Positions 5,367 through 6,543 of a DNA stretch of 6,543 nucleotides are shown here, in pieces. Numbering within the stretch: the stretch's first letter is position 1; each line of letters opens with the position of its first letter. The DNA is taken from the NCBI GenBank assembly GCA_964195945.1, contig CAXMRC010000097.1:1-6543 (forward strand), in the 5' to 3' direction. Both the position numbers and the translations under genes were made by a program. The DNA is from JAAETI01 sp964195945. GTDB lineage: Bacteria; Actinomycetota; Acidimicrobiia; Spongiisociales; UBA5794. The notes beneath the pieces are model-generated. The model had not been told where the DNA came from. It made no database searches and saw only the letters and a program-made list of their open reading frames with translations.

Positions 5367-5833
5367 TTGGCGACGGCCAAATAGAGGTTCATCTCCCACT
5401 GATCGGGTGGGTATTCGATCGGTGTGAGCAGCTCTTCAAGACATGGATTGCGATCGGTGTCGACACTGAATCCATGGTCCTCGCACCATCCCGTAAGGTA
5501 TTGCCAGGCCTTGCCGATTGTGTCCAGGCCGTGGATGCGGACCATTGCGTATCTGCCGCCATCAACATCCAGTGTCTCCATGGGAGCTGTGGCCTCGACA
5601 TCGGGTGACACAGTCATCCATTGCTCGTATTCGTAGTCGGCGCCGACTGGATCGGGGTCCGGATTGTTGAATCCGAAGAACCGATGTGTCTGATCCCACG
5701 GATCAAGCTGTTGATGCCTGGCAAAGTCGAGAATCTCGCCCCATGCTTCGTCCTCCGGATCGGTTCCGTGGCCGGTTGCTACGACGACGTGCATTGAGTC
5801 CAGGTCGATCAGTTTGACTTCGAGGTTGGTCAT
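5363..5833 (-). CDS. GyrI-like small-molecule-binding domain protein
   Basis: The product is a 156-residue stand-alone protein of the GyrI/AraC effector-binding fold, the ligand-binding module of BmrR, Rob and SbmC. Two repeats of the fold can be recognised: VKLIDLDSMHVVVATGHGTDP followed by AWGEILDFARHQQL, and ETLDVDGGRYAMVRIHGLDTI followed by AWQYLTGWCEDHGF. The segment FFGFNNPDPDPV fits the loop between them, and the end EMNLYLAVAN is the closing strand. There is no DNA-binding domain, so it is a sensor, scavenger or hydrolase-like member; the ligand is unknown. The ATG at 5833 was chosen because AGGAGG (+ coordinates 5838-5843) lies just upstream; the longer frame to 5854 would overlap it. 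The stop overlaps that of the NUDIX gene by four bases. A -10-like TAGATT on this strand (+ coordinates 5854-5859) is possible, without a good -35. Confidence 0.85.
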   Translation of the reverse strand: MTNLEVKLIDLDSMHVVVATGHGTDPEDEAWGEILDFARHQQLDPWDQTHRFFGFNNPDPDPVGADYEYEQWMTVSPDVEATAPMETLDVDGGRYAMVRIHGLDTIGKAWQYLTGWCEDHGFSVDTDRNPCLEELLTPIEYPPDQWEMNLYLAVAN

Positions 5834-5906
5834 CGTTCCTCCTCTCCCCAACAAATCTATCCAGCCTTGCGGGCAGTTGGGTGGGAAGGTCCGGTACGCT
5901 CGGCGG

Positions 5907-6305
5907 ATGGCGATCAGATATGTGTGGCGCGGCTACTTGACCAACAAAGCCGTCAACGCCCTCCACGCCGAAGGTTTCGGCCACAAGGAGTTCGACGATG
6001 ACTGGGAAGGCCTGCTCAGTCGTCACAGCCTCGGCTGGGTATGTGCCTACGAGGGTGAGGACCTGGTGGGCTTTGTCAACGTTGCTTGGGACGGTGCCTT
6101 CCATGCTTTCATCCTCGACACTCTGGTCACGGCCCGATTTCGTCGCCAGGGGGTCGGTGCGCAACTTGTAGCCTCTGCGGCCGCAGAGGCCCGGAAAGCG
6201 GGATGTGAGTGGCTACACGTCGACTTCGATGCTGAGCTGCGCCCCTTCTACCTCGAAGCATGCGGGTTCATCCCAACTCAGGCAGGGCTGATCCAGCTGC
6301 GCTAG
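5907..6305 (+). CDS. GNAT family N-acetyltransferase
   Basis: This predicted 132-residue acetyltransferase would transfer an acetyl group from acetyl-CoA to an unknown amine. The beta4-alpha3 coenzyme A signature is present as RFRRQGVGAQLV (residues 77-88; R/Q-x-x-G-x-G as RRQGVG), preceded by the strand AFILDTLVT (68-75). GFVNVAWD (55-62) supplies the earlier strands, and FYLEACGFIP (114-123) is the typical alpha4/beta7 region of small GNAT proteins. I placed the start at the ATG 5907, because the upstream extension to 5814 overlaps the start of the divergent GyrI-like gene. The ribosome-binding site is weak (GGCGG directly before). It is divergent from the GyrI-like gene with 73 bases between starts, so the two may share a control region. 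Two perfect inverted repeats follow its stop. Confidence 0.88.
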   Translation: MAIRYVWRGYLTNKAVNALHAEGFGHKEFDDDWEGLLSRHSLGWVCAYEGEDLVGFVNVAWDGAFHAFILDTLVTARFRRQGVGAQLVASAAAEARKAGCEWLHVDFDAELRPFYLEACGFIPTQAGLIQLR

Positions 6306-6442
6306 GGGGGAACTCGGCTTTGCCGAGTTCCTTGGCAGTTCACTCCCGTGAACTGCAGGTCAGGAAGGGGCACTGCCAATTCGTAGATCATCTCGCCATT
6401 TACCGCTCTACCGCAGACGCTGCACCGCAAGAGCGTCGCCAT
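6302..6442 (-). CDS. Doubtful small CxxC protein
   Basis: This 46-residue frame starts at an ATG (6442) with GGGAG four bases upstream. It overlaps the end of the oxidoreductase gene by 35 bases in another frame. The product begins MATLLRCSVCGRAVNGEMI and has Cys7 and Cys10 spaced like a zinc ribbon, plus a third Cys near position 36. Codons are mostly GC-ending, like neighbours. Against it, it runs through both inverted repeats and ends at the CTAG of the GNAT stop, which gives a stop on both strands automatically. It may be a real small zinc-binding accessory protein or a chance frame. Confidence 0.3.
   Translation of the reverse strand: MATLLRCSVCGRAVNGEMIYELAVPLPDLQFTGVNCQGTRQSRVPP
6309..6331. 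terminator. Perfect 10-bp inverted repeat after the GNAT gene
   Basis: GGAACTCGGC (6309-6318) and GCCGAGTTCC (6322-6331) pair perfectly around the loop TTT, three bases after the GNAT TAG. It is a strong hairpin on either strand. There is no T-run on the + strand (TTGG follows), which is common for actinobacterial terminators. It lies between convergent genes and could act on both. Confidence 0.65.
6335..6356. terminator. Second 9-bp inverted repeat, competing with a downstream pairing
   Basis: GCAGTTCAC (6335-6343) and GTGAACTGC (6348-6356) pair perfectly around TCCC, three bases after the first repeat. Its 5' arm also belongs to TTGGCAGT (6332-6339), which can instead pair with ACTGCCAA (6372-6379). 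The two structures are mutually exclusive. A tandem, probably bidirectional terminator is the simplest reading. Confidence 0.55.
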
Positions 6443-6543
6443 CCACTCCCAGCTGTTGCAGCGCGGCCGGGATTCTCCCTGATGTGACCAGCCCGGCAAT
6501 GGCTCGACTTATCGCAGGCGACGTCATTATTCCCGACCCGCCT
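6408..6543 (-). CDS. FAD-dependent oxidoreductase (DAO type), C-terminal fragment
   Basis: Forty-four residues of a gene that starts outside the window are visible, ending at TAG (+ coordinates 6408-6410). The sequence GGSGIMTSPAISRAIAGLV fits the C-terminal FAD-binding helix of D-amino-acid oxidase/sarcosine oxidase-type flavoproteins, where a Gly-rich turn and SPAIGRA-like motif contact the cofactor. After it comes the short tail LQQLGVDGDALAVQRLR. In such enzymes the substrate is an amine or amino acid, but the specificity-determining part is not in the window. The gene converges on the GNAT gene, with the two inverted repeats between them. The identification rests on about 20 residues and is moderate. 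Confidence 0.6.
   Translation of the reverse strand, partial: GGSGIMTSPAISRAIAGLVTSGRIPAALQQLGVDGDALAVQRLR

Noticed and set aside
5703..6164. 153-codon - strand frame across the GyrI/GNAT starts
   Set aside because: It overlaps both supported genes and shows no domain; a shadow.
6499..6543. ATG on the + strand open to the window edge (MARLIAGDVIIPDPP)
   Set aside because: No ribosome-binding site, and it lies opposite the better supported flavoprotein end.

Overview
The window is a ribosomal-protein/RNA polymerase alpha operon from a moderately high-GC actinobacterium. The gene order map - (insertion) - infA - rpmJ - rpsM - rpsK - rpsD - rpoA - rplQ is the end of the S10-spc-alpha cluster as found in Actinobacteria. 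GTG starts on infA, rpsK and rpoA, the cysteine-free S4 and the infA/rpsM sequences (KMRMHYIRILPGDKV; RKIEIG, THTNARTRKG) suggest Acidimicrobiia. This placement is inference from remembered sequences, not a phylogeny.

Layout. Positions 1-141 are the C-terminal end of type I methionine aminopeptidase (map). Then comes 142-1700, which interrupts the usual map-infA neighbourhood. It holds one predicted lipoprotein (388-1035) whose mature part resembles the pro-domain of secreted streptogrisin/alpha-lytic-type serine proteases but has no protease domain, followed by about 520 bases with no convincing gene, then candidate promoters and a short structured leader for infA. From 1701 to 4763 seven translation/transcription genes run tightly packed on the + strand: infA (IF-1), rpmJ (bL36), rpsM (uS13), rpsK (uS11), rpsD (uS4), rpoA (alpha subunit) and rplQ (bL17). 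They are joined by short gaps or overlapping stop/start codons, as expected for one translationally coupled transcript. truA does not follow rplQ here.

From 4764 on the content is accessory: a NUDIX hydrolase (+, 30 bases after rplQ), a stand-alone GyrI-like small-molecule-binding protein (-) whose stop shares a CTAG with the NUDIX stop, and a GNAT acetyltransferase (+) divergent from the GyrI-like gene. Two adjacent perfect inverted repeats follow the GNAT gene. At the right edge, on the - strand, is the C-terminal end of a probable FAD-dependent oxidoreductase of the DAO type, overlapped by a doubtful 46-residue CxxC reading frame.

The core operon is conventional. The parts most worth a second look are the orphan pro-domain-like lipoprotein between map and infA, the hairpin that appears to cover the infA ribosome-binding site, the drop in third-position GC in rpsM relative to rpsK, and the structured 3' region after the GNAT gene. 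I did not find convincing evidence of a wholly new multi-gene system.
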